Of a stretch of 64,000 bases of DNA, positions 8,721-16,874 are shown piece by piece; positions within the stretch are counted from its first letter, which is position 1; every line of letters starts with the position of its first letter. The notes under the pieces were generated by a model. The model did no database searches. It saw only the letters and a program-made list of their open reading frames with translations, and had not been told where the DNA came from. The DNA is from Candidatus Omnitrophota bacterium. GTDB lineage: Bacteria > CAIJMQ01. Both the position numbers and the translations under genes were made by a program. The stretch is taken from assembly GCA_018812925.1 (NCBI GenBank), contig JAHJCU010000005.1:134957-198956 (forward strand), given 5' to 3'.

Positions 8721-8786
8721 TAATGACCTCCTTAATTTAATAATTGTAATTTACCTATTTAAATTTCAAAATGCAATATCTTCATT

Positions 8787-8814
8787 TTGACAAAAGTTCT
8801 TAGTATTGTAAAAT
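8787..8814 (+). promoter_or_regulatory. Promoter of the HPS-RraA gene, near-leaderless
   Basis: TTGACA (8787-8792), 16 bases, TAAAAT (8809-8814), then nine bases to the ATG at 8824. The predicted start of transcription is two or three bases before the start codon, and no ribosome site is present. Confidence 0.7.
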
Positions 8815-8823
8815 CACACTACA

Positions 8824-10119
8824 ATGAAACCTATAATACAAGTTGCGCTTGATTTTATTGAATTAAAAAGAGCCGTAAAACTTGCTCATGAAGCGGTTGG
8901 AGGCGGAGCTGATTGGCTTGAGGCGGGAACTCTTCTTATAAAAAGTGAAGGGATGGATGCGGTTAGAACTCTAAGAAAAGAATTTCCGAATTACACCATA
9001 ATCGCAGATATGAAAATCGCGGATACGGGTAGAGCCGAAGTCGAAGTTGCGGCTAAATCAGGGGCGGATATCGTTTGTGTGCTCGGTGGAATTTCTGACA
9101 GTACCATAAAAGAGTGCATTGAAGCAGGCAGGAATTATGGCGCTAAAATCATGGTTGACCTTCTTGAAGTAGAAGATTTGGTAAAAAGAGCAAAACAAGT
9201 TGAAAGTTGGGGCGCAGATTATTTGTGTATACACACTCCCATTGATGCGCAAATGAGGGGAAAAGACCCTTTTAAAGATTTGGGAAAAATCAGCAAGGCA
9301 GTAAATATACCTATTGCGGTTGCTGGCGGAATAAACAGCGAAACTGCTTCTAAGGCAGTCCAAGCAGGTGCTTCTATAATAATTGTCGGAGGAGCAATAA
9401 CAAAATCTGAAAATGCAAAAGAAGCGACACGGATTATTAAAAAAAGTATAAAAGATAAAAAACCTGTAAAAACATCTCTATATAAAAGAATTAGCGGGGA
9501 GGACATAAAAGATATTTTTTTTAAAGTATCTACTTCCAATATATCCGATGCGCTTCATAGGGGCGGTTATTGCAGAGATATAAGACCTATACTGGAAAAT
9601 ATTAAATTGGTAGGGAAAGTTTTTACGGTAAGAACGTACCCGGGTGATTGGGCAAAACCGGTGGAAGCAATAGATAAAGCGGAAAAGGGAGATGTTATAG
9701 TAATTGATTGTGGTGGGGTTGGTCCTGCGGTATGGGGAGAACTTGCATCATGGAGCGCTAAGCAAAAAGGCATTGCAGGCGTGGTGATAGACGGGGCAAT
9801 AAGAGATGTCCCGGAAATAAAAAAGTTTAAATTTTCGGCATTTGCAAAAATAATTACTCCACAGGCAGGCGAACCGAAAGGATTCGGAGAAATAGGAGTT
9901 GGCGTTGAAGTAGGCACAGTAAAAGTTTTTCCGGGGGACTGGATAATAGGAGATGATGACGGAGTAGTAGTAGTTCCTCAATTAAAAGCCACCGAAATAG
10001 CTAATCGCGCAATGGATGTGTTGGAAAAGGAAAACAGAGTCCGCAAAGAAATCAAAGAAGGCAGCACGCTTTCTCAAGTAACAGAGCTTTTGCGTTGGGA
10101 AAAAAACAGGCGAACGTAA
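8824..10119 (+). CDS. Bifunctional 3-hexulose-6-phosphate synthase / RraA-like protein
   Basis: 431 aa fusion. Residues 1 to ~205 are an orotidine-phosphate-decarboxylase-fold hexulose-6-phosphate synthase (ADMKIADTG carries the metal/phosphate residues; IPIAVAGGIN and IIIVGGAIT form the phosphate site), which condenses formaldehyde with ribulose 5-phosphate or runs in reverse to make pentoses. Residues ~220-425 are an RraA-like domain (GGVGPAVWGELAS, then VVIDGAIRD), a fold shared by RNase E inhibitors and HMG/oxaloacetate aldolases. The same fusion is known mainly in archaea and some bacteria. No isomerase gene (phi) is adjacent. The gene is transcribed alone from its own promoter. Confidence 0.85.
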   Translation: MKPIIQVALDFIELKRAVKLAHEAVGGGADWLEAGTLLIKSEGMDAVRTLRKEFPNYTIIADMKIADTGRAEVEVAAKSGADIVCVLGGISDSTIKECIEAGRNYGAKIMVDLLEVEDLVKRAKQVESWGADYLCIHTPIDAQMRGKDPFKDLGKISKAVNIPIAVAGGINSETASKAVQAGASIIIVGGAITKSENAKEATRIIKKSIKDKKPVKTSLYKRISGEDIKDIFFKVSTSNISDALHRGGYCRDIRPILENIKLVGKVFTVRTYPGDWAKPVEAIDKAEKGDVIVIDCGGVGPAVWGELASWSAKQKGIAGVVIDGAIRDVPEIKKFKFSAFAKIITPQAGEPKGFGEIGVGVEVGTVKVFPGDWIIGDDDGVVVVPQLKATEIANRAMDVLEKENRVRKEIKEGSTLSQVTELLRWEKNRRT

Positions 10120-10124
10120 TCTTG

Positions 10125-10152
10125 TTGACTTGTCTAATGAAAGAGGTATAAT
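10125..10152 (+). promoter_or_regulatory. Promoter upstream of the LysM gene
   Basis: TTGACT (10125-10130), a 16-base spacer and a perfect TATAAT (10147-10152). It lies six bases after the previous stop codon and leaves a leader of about 130 bases before the ATG at 10288. Confidence 0.65.
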
Positions 10153-10287
10153 GCAAAAAGGCGTTTGCGTATATGTAATTTGCGATATTTTTATTTAGAC
10201 TATCCGCCTTGCTGAGAGGCGAACAAAGCGGGAGAACTTAAAATTAAAAGACTTTTGAATTTTTCAATATAAAAAGGAGGAAAGATT

Positions 10288-10887
10288 ATGAAAAGCGGAA
10301 TTTTAAAAATATTATTGGTTGCTTTTGTTTCTGTTTTTATATGTGTAACGGTTTTTGCGGCAACACAGACTGAAGAACAAGAAAATCTCATACTGAAAAT
10401 AAGGGCGAGGTTGCAGGAATTCGGCTGGAGAGCCAGGTATTATCAATCCGATGATACAGATATATGGGGAAATCGGGGTATTGGAGTTGGGGGTTATATA
10501 GTGGGAACGCCTCCGGGAACCGAAATTCCGCAAATGGCTGTTGCGCCGCAAATGCTTACCGAAACAGAACTTCAAATGCTGAAAAACGAAATTTCACAGT
10601 CCCTGAAAACAGTTCAGCTCCAAAAAGAACAGACAGAAGAACTTGAATATTATCTTTCCCAGATAGAAACACAATTGGCGGCATATAAAGAAAATTTCGA
10701 GATACGCGGCGGGACAACTTATATCGTGCAGAAAAATGATTCGCTTTGGAAAATTGCAAGAAAAGAATATAACGATGCTAACAAATGGCCTCTTATTTAT
10801 AGAGCTAACCAAGACAAACTCGAAAATCCTAATCTTATATATGCGGGGCAGGAATTGCATATCCCACAGTTAAAAATAAGAAAATAG
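10288..10887 (+). CDS. Exported LysM-domain protein
   Basis: 199 aa. A signal peptide (LKILLVAFVSVFICVTVFAA, cut near residue 24) leads to a linker, a coiled coil at about residues 88-140 (MLTETELQMLKNEISQSLKT region) and one C-terminal LysM domain at about residues 146-195 (YIVQKNDSLWKIARKEY, then NPNLIYAGQELHIP). LysM binds N-acetylglucosamine polymers, so the protein probably sits on peptidoglycan in the periplasm. No enzymatic domain is present. AAGGAGGAAAG precedes the ATG. It is monocistronic. Confidence 0.85.
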   Translation: MKSGILKILLVAFVSVFICVTVFAATQTEEQENLILKIRARLQEFGWRARYYQSDDTDIWGNRGIGVGGYIVGTPPGTEIPQMAVAPQMLTETELQMLKNEISQSLKTVQLQKEQTEELEYYLSQIETQLAAYKENFEIRGGTTYIVQKNDSLWKIARKEYNDANKWPLIYRANQDKLENPNLIYAGQELHIPQLKIRK

Positions 10888-11140
10888 AGTTTATCCCAGG
10901 ATTCCAAATATTAAAGAAGAGCATCTGATATTGGTTTAATGGATAAAGTCAATAATTTGGATTTTGGTTAATTTGGCAACAAATTTCTAGAAAGATTTTG
11001 ATATTATCGTGGAATTGAAAGGCCTGGTTGTGTTAACGGGCGTTTAATCCGTCAGTGTTGTTGGTCTAATAGTGGAAATGTCAGCTTATATAATAAAGTT
11101 GGGAAAATACAAGGAGGCTTTCAATGCAAGACCGACAGGT

Positions 11141-14100
11141 ATGTCAAAGTACACCCTATTTCACATTGGTGTGGTGCTCTTCGCAACATTCTTGAGATTG
11201 GGGTCTCTCGTCTCATGTGCCCAAGAGTCCCTCCATTACGAAAGGCAGGGGGAAACTAAAATCGTCGTGGGCGAAGCACGCTTCACGGTAATCGCTCCAG
11301 AATGCATCCGAATGGAATATTCCAAGACCGCCAAATTTATTGATGCCAGGTCCACATTTGCCATCAACCGCAAGGCGGCGTTTAAGGATTTTAAAATACT
11401 CCAGCAAGGCAATAAGACTATAATTGATACTGGCAAGCTCGAACTCATCTACTCTCCTGATGGCAATCCCTTTAATCCTCAGAATCTGAAAGCCTACATT
11501 AAGAAGGGGAAAGAGACCATAGAGTGGGTCCCGGGGAAACAAAACCAACAGAATCTTGGCGGCACCATTCGCACCCTGGACGGAGTGAGAGGCCCGGTTG
11601 ACCTTGGCGATGGACTGCTTGCCAGGGACGGCTGGTATTTGCTGGATGATTCCCAGAGCTGTCTCTTCACCGATGACTGGATAGAAGCCCGTCCGCAAGA
11701 CAGTGGAACCGACTGGTATTTGTTTGGTTACGGCGATGATTATAAGGCTGCACTTAAGGTCTTCACCAGGATTGCGGGAGAGGTGCCGATGCCGCGTAAA
11801 TATGTGTTGGGCGCATGGTATTCCCGCTATTGGCCCTATAGTTCTGAGGATTACCGCCAGATTGTAGAAGAATACCGCCAGCAGGATTTCCCGCTGGATG
11901 TGATGGTCCTGGATATGGACTGGCACCGGGCTGGATGGACCGGATGGTCAGTGAACCGTGAATTGCTACCCGATTTTGAGGATTTGCTGAAGTGGTTCCA
12001 CGAACATAAACTCTTTGTAACCTTAAATGTCCATCCCGCTGATGGTGTTGGTCCGCACGAAGACACTTATGAGGAATTTATGGAAGCCCTGGGTAAGGAC
12101 CCTTCCACGAATGAATGGCTACCCTTTGATGCGGGCGATAAAAAGTATCTGGAGTCGCTTTTTGAACACACGCACGTGCCGCTGGAGAAAAAGGGTGTGG
12201 ATTTCTGGTGGCTTGATTGGCAGCAGTATCCATTTACCCGAAGTATTCCGAGTTTAAGCAATCTGGCATGGTTAAATCACTTCTACTATCAGCATACGGG
12301 CAAGAATAATCAACGGGGACAGTCTTTTAGCCGTTGGGCAGGCTGGGGCGACCATCGGTACCCAATTCATTTTTCTGGCGATGCGGATACTAGCTGGTCA
12401 ATGTTGGCATTTGAAGTGCCGTTTACCTCCACCGCCGGGAATGTCGGTTGTTTCTTCTGGTCTCATGACATCGGAGGGCATTGGGGCTCTCGCAATGAGG
12501 AATCTTATACGCGCTGGGTACAGTTTGGCTCTACCACTGCTGCTTTGCGTTCGCATTCAACCCGTTCCCCAGAATTAGACCGCAGACCATGGAAATATAG
12601 TGAACAGGCAGAAGATTCTATGCGCATTGCCTTTCATCTGCGTTCACTCTTATTTCCCTATATCTATTCCAGTGTCTGGCAATCTCACAGAGAATCATTA
12701 CCTCTTAACCGACCGATGTATCTTGAGTATCCTGAGGAGGAAAAAGCTTATTGTAATCCTCATCAGTATTTCTTTGGCGATACATTTTTGGTTGCGCCAA
12801 TCGTATCACTTGGAGCAGGACCAAATAAAGTTGCCACGCAAACGGTCTGGTTCCCTGAAGGCATGTGGTACAACTGGTTTACAGGCGAGAGATATTCGGG
12901 TAATAAGGAAGTAATCGTTGCCGCGGACATTAATGAGTTCCCGTTCTACGCAAAGGGAGGGATGCCTATTCCCAATCAGTCCTATACTTCCCGTATGACG
13001 ACTGAGCCATTGAAGGAACTGGTTATCCGTTGTTATCCCGGAGAGGATGGTAAAACCGGGAATTATTCGCTTTATGAGGATGATGGCTTCACGAAGGATT
13101 ACCTAAAGGACAATTATGCCCTTACCACCCTAAGCTATATGCGTAAAGGGAATATCGTCACCGTTAAAGTGAGTCCGGTAAAGGGCAGCTATAATGGACA
13201 GGTAAAATCTCGGTCTTACATTATTGAACTACCTTGCACTCGCAAGGCTGAAACTGTCAAAATCAACGGCAAGTCAACTCGTATTATATATGACGAAAAG
13301 ACCTATACTAATCGGATTAAAGTTCCCATTCGGTCCGTCAGCCAGCCAGTCACGGTAAAAGTTAAGGTTGAGGAGGCAAATTTCGATGACTTTCGACATA
13401 GAGCCGCTTCACGTCGTTTGCAGGGCTTACTGGGAAAGACAACTAATCAATCTTCACAGGATATCATAGTTCAGTATGCGCAACAAAATAATCCCAACGA
13501 TGCTGTTCTTGAGACTTTGCTGGCCATAGCTGGGATTGGCGTGAAAAAGAGCAAGACGGAATATCTTTATAAAGGGCCGGAGAGGACTTGTCTTTACAAT
13601 GGCTCTGACTTGATTGATGGCAATACCTTCGGTGTTACAATCACTGATTATATCGGCGAGGGGAAAAAGGTAATATTTTCTCAGGATTATAAGGTAAGAA
13701 AGCCTTCTTCATTTTGTATTCCGGAGATTCCTTTTTTTCCCAAGCCACCATGGGTAGGGGCGCACAACAGTCAAATAATGCAGATAGACTTCAAAATAAA
13801 AGGCTATCCTATATCACTCTACAAAACTACTGCTGGGAAAGGTGGTCATTTAAGCAAATGGAACATTGTCGGACCTTTTGAGTTTGACAAAAATAAAAAA
13901 CTTTCCGAACAGAAATACGGGCCGGAAGAAGGTCAAATCGATCTATCAGTTAGTTATAAGGGAGCTGACTACAGGGACATTCAGTGGCAAAAAGCTGAAA
14001 TCAATGAGGACAACATTGTCAATTTGATAAAGTACTTCAAATTTGACGATAAAATTGTCTACGCTGTCACTTACTTGCATTCCGAAAGAGAACAGGAAGT

Positions 14101-14335
14101 GGTTCTTAAAATAAACTCTGATGATGGAGTTGAGGTCTGGCTCAATGGCGAAAAGATTCATTCAATGGATGTAGGTCGGTCAATAGCTCATGAACCTGAT
14201 GTGGTGAAACCAACCCTGAAGAGCGGAAACAATATTCTATTGCTCAAGGTGTCACAGCACGGGTATGAATGGGGGTTTAAGGTGGAAATCGAAAGTTTTT
14301 ATCCGACCAAAGAGGCATATAGTGAGTTCCATTAG
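11141..14335 (+). CDS. Large GH31 family glycosidase, probable lipoprotein, chimeric C-terminus
   Basis: 1064 aa from the ATG at 11141; the open frame extends upstream to 11072. From 11141 the product starts with a hydrophobic segment ending in LVSC, a good lipobox. The GH31 barrel shows VMVLDMDWH, the nucleophile aspartate in WWLDWQ (codon 12215-12217), the acid/base region FSGDADTSW and HDIGGHWG. The enzyme probably releases glucose or xylose from alpha-linked sugars. Beyond the beta domains, the last ~350 residues hold a short helical part and a WNIVGPF-type beta domain with DDGVEVWLNGEKI. The first half is visibly richer in G+C than neighbours. An AGGAGG site fits an out-of-frame ATG at 11124. 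Confidence 0.85.
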   Translation: MSKYTLFHIGVVLFATFLRLGSLVSCAQESLHYERQGETKIVVGEARFTVIAPECIRMEYSKTAKFIDARSTFAINRKAAFKDFKILQQGNKTIIDTGKLELIYSPDGNPFNPQNLKAYIKKGKETIEWVPGKQNQQNLGGTIRTLDGVRGPVDLGDGLLARDGWYLLDDSQSCLFTDDWIEARPQDSGTDWYLFGYGDDYKAALKVFTRIAGEVPMPRKYVLGAWYSRYWPYSSEDYRQIVEEYRQQDFPLDVMVLDMDWHRAGWTGWSVNRELLPDFEDLLKWFHEHKLFVTLNVHPADGVGPHEDTYEEFMEALGKDPSTNEWLPFDAGDKKYLESLFEHTHVPLEKKGVDFWWLDWQQYPFTRSIPSLSNLAWLNHFYYQHTGKNNQRGQSFSRWAGWGDHRYPIHFSGDADTSWSMLAFEVPFTSTAGNVGCFFWSHDIGGHWGSRNEESYTRWVQFGSTTAALRSHSTRSPELDRRPWKYSEQAEDSMRIAFHLRSLLFPYIYSSVWQSHRESLPLNRPMYLEYPEEEKAYCNPHQYFFGDTFLVAPIVSLGAGPNKVATQTVWFPEGMWYNWFTGERYSGNKEVIVAADINEFPFYAKGGMPIPNQSYTSRMTTEPLKELVIRCYPGEDGKTGNYSLYEDDGFTKDYLKDNYALTTLSYMRKGNIVTVKVSPVKGSYNGQVKSRSYIIELPCTRKAETVKINGKSTRIIYDEKTYTNRIKVPIRSVSQPVTVKVKVEEANFDDFRHRAASRRLQGLLGKTTNQSSQDIIVQYAQQNNPNDAVLETLLAIAGIGVKKSKTEYLYKGPERTCLYNGSDLIDGNTFGVTITDYIGEGKKVIFSQDYKVRKPSSFCIPEIPFFPKPPWVGAHNSQIMQIDFKIKGYPISLYKTTAGKGGHLSKWNIVGPFEFDKNKKLSEQKYGPEEGQIDLSVSYKGADYRDIQWQKAEINEDNIVNLIKYFKFDDKIVYAVTYLHSEREQEVVLKINSDDGVEVWLNGEKIHSMDVGRSIAHEPDVVKPTLKSGNNILLLKVSQHGYEWGFKVEIESFYPTKEAYSEFH

Positions 14336-14488
14336 GATTTAGATTATACTAAATACGATTAATTAATGCGCTGAGCGGGGTCTTTCTCCGATACATTCTC
14401 TTTTCCCATGCCGCAAGCCGTATAAGTCCTTTTGGGAAGGCATAAAGATGTGCGGATAATTTGGGGATTATTGAGAAATTCCTACCTT

Positions 14489-14992
14489 TTATTTAGATTT
14501 TTTGTTCCAACTATTTTGTATTTCGCTCTTAATTTTCCTATAACTTTCCTCCAAAGATTCGGGGATAATTTTAGTTCCACCTATAACGGGCATATAATTC
14601 GTATCCCCTTCCCATCGGGGAACTATATGCAGATGCATATGCTCTGCCACACTTGTTCCCGCACATACCCCAAGATTCATGCCAATATTAAAACCTTGCG
14701 GATGATACACTTTCTTCAATATCGGAATTATTCTTCTGGCAAGCAAAAAAATTTCATTTAATTCCTCATCGCCTAAATCTTCTAAATTTTTTATGTGCTT
14801 GATAGGGACTATCATAAGATGCCCGTTGTTATAAGGAAACTTATTTAAAATTATAAAAGAGTGTTTTCCCTTATAAAGTATCAAACTTTTCCTCGTATCT
14901 TTTAATTTTAAATGTTGACACAGGAAACAACCTTTTATCTTTCCTACATTTGCTACGTATTTGCCTCTCCAAGGTGCCCATAAATTTTCCAT
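14489..14992 (-). CDS. HIT-family nucleotide hydrolase/transferase
   Basis: 167 aa. The histidine triad HMHLHIV near residues 117-123 marks a member of the HIT superfamily, close to diadenosine-polyphosphate phosphorylase-like proteins. A CFLC zinc-binding pair near residues 22-25 and the conserved opening MENLWAPWRGKYV place it in the zinc-containing branch common in bacteria and archaea. It probably cleaves dinucleoside polyphosphates or AMP conjugates in the cytoplasm. Transcribed divergently from the 190-aa gene, with a -10 box six bases from its start. Confidence 0.85.
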   Translation of the reverse strand: MENLWAPWRGKYVANVGKIKGCFLCQHLKLKDTRKSLILYKGKHSFIILNKFPYNNGHLMIVPIKHIKNLEDLGDEELNEIFLLARRIIPILKKVYHPQGFNIGMNLGVCAGTSVAEHMHLHIVPRWEGDTNYMPVIGGTKIIPESLEESYRKIKSEIQNSWNKKSK

Positions 14993-14998
14993 GTCAAT

Positions 14999-15004
14999 AT
15001 TATA
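14999..15004 (-). promoter_or_regulatory. -10 box of the HIT gene, predicted leaderless
   Basis: TATAAT on the minus strand at 14999-15004, with six bases to the ATG at 14992. No convincing -35 box was found at the normal distance, only A/T-rich sequence. Confidence 0.5.
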
Positions 15005-15038
15005 CTATAAATCTGTTGGTAAAAATTGAGTCAGAATA

Positions 15039-15047
15039 TGCTAAAAT
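15039..15047 (+). promoter_or_regulatory. Extended -10 box of the 190-aa gene, near-leaderless
   Basis: TGC-TAAAAT (15039-15047), an extended -10 element, followed by nine bases and the ATG at 15057. It faces the HIT promoter, so the two divergent genes share about 64 bases of control region. Confidence 0.5.
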
Positions 15048-15056
15048 ACTATCGAA

Positions 15057-15629
15057 ATGGGCAATATAAACGAATTCTTAGTTAGAGAGTTTTTTGAGAT
15101 ATCGGGATTTATAGTCAAAGCTAATCTCAAATTTGTTCCTAAGGGTAAAACATCCAGAAGGGGAGTAGACTTTTTTGTTGTAAACCTCAATACAAATCAA
15201 ACTAAAGAATTGACAGAATTTGTATTAGACGGCGAATCTGCTAAGTTAGTCCATAACGCGATAATAAGGATTGAACCCTGGCATACCGATAAATTTTACC
15301 CTTCTGTTATTCAAAAAGACGAGGGACTGATTGATTTCTTAAGTTCTGAAAATCTAAAAGAAGCCCAAAAAACATTAAAAACAGCTGATTTTAAGAAAAT
15401 TTTGGTGATTTCCAATCTACCCACTAATAAAGATATGCGTGACAAATCAGAAAAACTTCTCAAGGCAAAAGGTGTAGACCATCTGATAACTTTCCCTGCT
15501 ATGCTTGCCTGGCTTATAGAGAATATCAAGAGTAATAAAAATTACTACAACGATACTTTGGAACTTTTAAGAATATTGAAACACTATAAACTATTTAAAA
15601 AACCGCAGTTAGAATTATTCAAAAAATAA
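15057..15629 (+). CDS. Conserved hypothetical protein, possible nuclease-like fold
   Basis: 190 aa, not recognised. An N-terminal helix with a glutamate (FLVREFFEISGFIVKAN) is followed by a strand with an aspartate (RRGVDFFVVNL). That arrangement recalls PD-(D/E)XK nuclease folds, but a clear E-x-K pair is missing. The C-terminal half is helical (LLKAKGVDHLITFPAMLAWL). It stands 73 bases before ruvC and is co-oriented with the ruv genes, so a link with DNA repair is possible by position only. It has no signal peptide or membrane segment. Confidence 0.5.
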   Translation: MGNINEFLVREFFEISGFIVKANLKFVPKGKTSRRGVDFFVVNLNTNQTKELTEFVLDGESAKLVHNAIIRIEPWHTDKFYPSVIQKDEGLIDFLSSENLKEAQKTLKTADFKKILVISNLPTNKDMRDKSEKLLKAKGVDHLITFPAMLAWLIENIKSNKNYYNDTLELLRILKHYKLFKKPQLELFKK

Positions 15630-15702
15630 TTTTGCGGGAAAATAAAGAGGAAGTTTTTGCGGTAATCTTCTACAAAATATCTTCTAATTTGGATAAAAAC
15701 AT

Positions 15703-16209
15703 ATGAATCCTATTGTTCTTGGTTTTGACCCCGGCATAAAAGTAAGTGGTTACGGAATAATTACGAAAGATAATAATTCAAAACTTACGACTATTGACTA
15801 TGGAATAATTGAAAATACTTATCCTGAGTCATATCCTTTGTATCTGGAAAAAATCTATGATAAAGTTGTTCAGTTAATAAAAAAGTTTAAGCCTGGCAGT
15901 ATTGCGGTAGAAGAACCTTTCATTTCCAGAAACCCTAACGCAGGTTTGAAAATCGGACAAATTGTGGGAGTAGTTGGGTTGGTGGGAATAAAAAAGGGGC
16001 TTAGGGTTTTTGGTTATTCCGTTCTTGCTGTAAAACAAGCGGTTACCGGATATGGTAGAGCTGAAAAACAGCAGGTACAGGATATGGTGAAAAGAATGTT
16101 ATCTTTGAATGTAGAATTCAAGCGTGTTGATATTTCAGATGCTTTGGGTGTGGCTATTTGTTGCATGAATTCTATGGATTGGGATAATAAAATAAAAAAC
16201 AACATTTAA
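15703..16209 (+). CDS. ruvC: Holliday junction endonuclease RuvC
   Basis: 168 aa, standard size. Resolves four-way junctions with RuvAB during recombinational repair. The four acidic catalytic positions are visible: GFDPG near the N-terminus, VEEP near residue 69 and DISDALGVA near residue 145. The YGRAEKQQV segment carries DNA-binding residues. First gene of ruvC-ruvA-ruvB; the gap to ruvA holds a small inverted repeat. Confidence 0.95.
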   Translation: MNPIVLGFDPGIKVSGYGIITKDNNSKLTTIDYGIIENTYPESYPLYLEKIYDKVVQLIKKFKPGSIAVEEPFISRNPNAGLKIGQIVGVVGLVGIKKGLRVFGYSVLAVKQAVTGYGRAEKQQVQDMVKRMLSLNVEFKRVDISDALGVAICCMNSMDWDNKIKNNI

Positions 16210-16214
16210 AATTT

Positions 16215-16259
16215 AAGATTGAAGATTCTAAGAATTTTTAATCTGTAATTTTCAATCTT
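16215..16259. repeat. Inverted repeat in the ruvC-ruvA gap
   Basis: AAGATTGAA (16215-16223) pairs with TTCAATCTT (16251-16259), with further imperfect pairing inside (AAGATTCTAAGAA). It is one of the short-phrase palindromes of this genome rather than a typical terminator, since transcription must continue into ruvA. Confidence 0.6.
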
Positions 16260-16273
16260 TAATAAGATAAACT

Positions 16274-16873
16274 ATGATAGATTCCTTGCGAGGTAAACTC
16301 GCTTACAAATCTCCGACTTATATCAGAGTAGATGTTAATGGGGTGGGCTTCGGATTAAATATTCCCGTTTCTACATATAATTCCTTGGGAGAAATAGGTG
16401 TAGATATTAGTCTTTTTACTTATCTTCATGTCAGAGAAGATATGATGCGTCTTTATGGGTTTAAGACGGAAGAGGAGATTAAAACTTTTAAAATGTTGAT
16501 TTCTGTTACTTTGATAGGTCCGCAATTAGCATTGGGTATTTTATCTTCCATTTCATCAGATGAATTTAAAAAAGCAATAATCCAAGACGATTTTAATAGA
16601 CTTGACGCTATACCCGGGGTCGGGAAAAAGACCGCCCAAAGAATGGTTATAGAGCTTAAAGAAAAGATTTCTTCTGTGGGAGGGATATTGGACAAGACAG
16701 AAGGATTAAATGAAGCGGAATCATCGCTTATAGAAGAAGCGGTACGCGCGCTTATATCTTTGGGTTGCAGTAAAAAAGAGGCGCTTTTATCTATAAAAAC
16801 TTCATATATAACTATTAAAGACAAAAAGCCGTCTTTGGAAGAACTTATTAAATATTCTTTAAAACACTTATAA
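16274..16873 (+). CDS. ruvA: Holliday junction helicase subunit RuvA
   Basis: 199 aa. Binds the four-way junction as a tetramer and loads RuvB. The N-terminal OB-fold begins MIDSLRGKLAYKSPTYI, the helix-hairpin-helix motifs are in LLISVTLIGPQLALGIL and LDAIPGVGKKTAQRMVIELK, and the C-terminal three-helix domain that contacts RuvB is present (EEAVRALISLGCSKKEAL). One base separates its stop from the ruvB start. No ribosome site is evident. Confidence 0.95.
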   Translation: MIDSLRGKLAYKSPTYIRVDVNGVGFGLNIPVSTYNSLGEIGVDISLFTYLHVREDMMRLYGFKTEEEIKTFKMLISVTLIGPQLALGILSSISSDEFKKAIIQDDFNRLDAIPGVGKKTAQRMVIELKEKISSVGGILDKTEGLNEAESSLIEEAVRALISLGCSKKEALLSIKTSYITIKDKKPSLEELIKYSLKHL

Positions 16874-16874
16874 A

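Noticed and set aside
11213-11926. A 237-codon minus-strand frame within the GH31 gene
   Set aside because: It mirrors the catalytic domain of a clear GH31 enzyme and appears only because that gene is G+C-richer; no ribosome site or recognisable domain.
14336-14488. Terminator or small RNA after the GH31 gene
   Set aside because: Short complementary bits occur (for example CCTTTTGGGAAGG) but no stable stem with a T tract could be supported.
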